Assembly: GCA_005884705.1 (NCBI GenBank)
Contig: VBAF01000438.1
Location: 1-6,033, forward strand
Direction of reading: 5' to 3'
From: Alphaproteobacteria bacterium
GTDB lineage: Bacteria > Pseudomonadota > Alphaproteobacteria > Reyranellales > Reyranellaceae
Length of the DNA stretch: 6,033 nucleotides
A model generated the notes under the pieces. That model ran no database searches and was not told where the DNA came from. It saw nothing but the letters and a program-made list of their open reading frames with translations. Made by a program: the position numbers and the translations under genes. Below, piece by piece: positions 5,778-6,033 of this stretch. Every line of letters begins with the position of its first letter. Position 1 is the stretch's first letter.

Positions 5778-6017
5778 TTACAGAAGGCCTTGGGGGGCGA
5801 TCGAGGTCCTGCGCCCGGCGCGATGGGTCTCGCGGCCGTCCCGCATGGCCTCCTTGAGGAGCATCGCATCGGCCAGCAGATCGTAGCGCTCGGCGATCTC
5901 GACCATGGTGGTTTTTGCTGTCGTATCAAGCAGTTGGCTTGCCATCGACCACGCTTCCTCGGCGCGGTCATGCCAGAACCTCGTTCGCAGATTGGGCGCA
6001 CTTTCCGTCTTGGTCAT
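5778..6017 (-). CDS. Small helical hypothetical protein (79 aa)
   Basis: I do not recognise a characterised family. The protein is charged and probably all-helical, with a core FWHDRAEEAWSMASQLLDTTAKTTMVEIAERYDLLADAMLLKEAMRDG (about 14-60) that should form two or three amphipathic helices. The pattern 'R-A-E-E-A ... M-x-E-I-A-E-x-Y-x-x-L-A' resembles short uncharacterised proteins frequent in Bradyrhizobium and related alphaproteobacteria. The C-terminal 20 residues are Arg- and Gly-rich and likely disordered. There is no signal peptide, membrane segment, cysteine pair or DNA-binding motif. The ATG at 6017 is supported by GGGGGAG 5 nt upstream. It precedes the STAS-like gene by 30 nt and is probably cotranscribed with it; the promoter lies beyond the window end. 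Coding status is likely from the good SD and the family resemblance. Confidence 0.75.
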   Translation of the reverse strand: MTKTESAPNLRTRFWHDRAEEAWSMASQLLDTTAKTTMVEIAERYDLLADAMLLKEAMRDGRETHRAGRRTSIAPQGLL

Positions 6018-6022
6018 GTCAA

Positions 6023-6029
6023 CTCCCCC
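6023..6029 (-). promoter_or_regulatory. Shine-Dalgarno of the 79-residue protein gene
   Basis: On the minus strand GGGGGAG is followed by TTGAC and the ATG at 6017, an ideal 5-nt spacing. It decides the start of a short gene that would otherwise be doubtful, and it contrasts with the SD-less start of the next gene downstream. Confidence 0.7.
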
Positions 6030-6033
6030 GGCG

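Overview
The window reads as chromosomal DNA from a GC-rich proteobacterium, most likely an alphaproteobacterium. The clues are the strong G/C bias at third codon positions, a TctC/Bug-type solute receptor next to small catabolic enzymes, and two small proteins of a kind common in Bradyrhizobium-like genomes. The taxonomic call is inference from gene content. I see no rRNA, tRNA, CRISPR array, insertion sequence or phage gene. Coding density is very high: the longest gap without a main gene is the 66-bp divergent region at 3633-3698.

Layout. (1) 1-225, + strand: the C-terminal end of a short-chain dehydrogenase/reductase (SDR), cut by the window edge. (2) 3632 down to 228, - strand: a tight three-gene set read aldolase, then amidase, then luciferase-like (LLM) oxidoreductase. 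The gaps are 12 nt and 9 nt, and the oxidoreductase Shine-Dalgarno (SD) sequence is built on the amidase stop codon. Its last gene converges on the SDR gene with 2 nt between stop codons. (3) 3699-5366, + strand: a divergent two-gene set of a TctC/Bug periplasmic binding protein and a YfcG/Nu-like glutathione S-transferase (GST), with the GST SD overlapping the receptor stop codon. (4) 6017 down to 5376, - strand: a 79-residue helical protein and a 123-residue STAS/SpoIIAA-like protein, converging on the GST with a 9-nt gap.

Working model (inference): the two divergent transcription units from 3633-3698 look like a small uptake-and-catabolism module. A secreted receptor would capture a carboxylate-type solute, and a possibly exported amidase, an HpcH/HpaI-like aldolase and an LLM oxidoreductase would process it, with a GST for a glutathione-dependent step or redox protection. 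No regulator and no TctA/TctB membrane partner lies in the window, so the substrate is unknown. I found no clearly new biological system. The points most worth a second look are a seven-codon upstream ORF overlapping the aldolase start, two competing starts for the amidase that would change its location, a likely active-site substitution in the aldolase, and the uncertain cofactor of the LLM enzyme.
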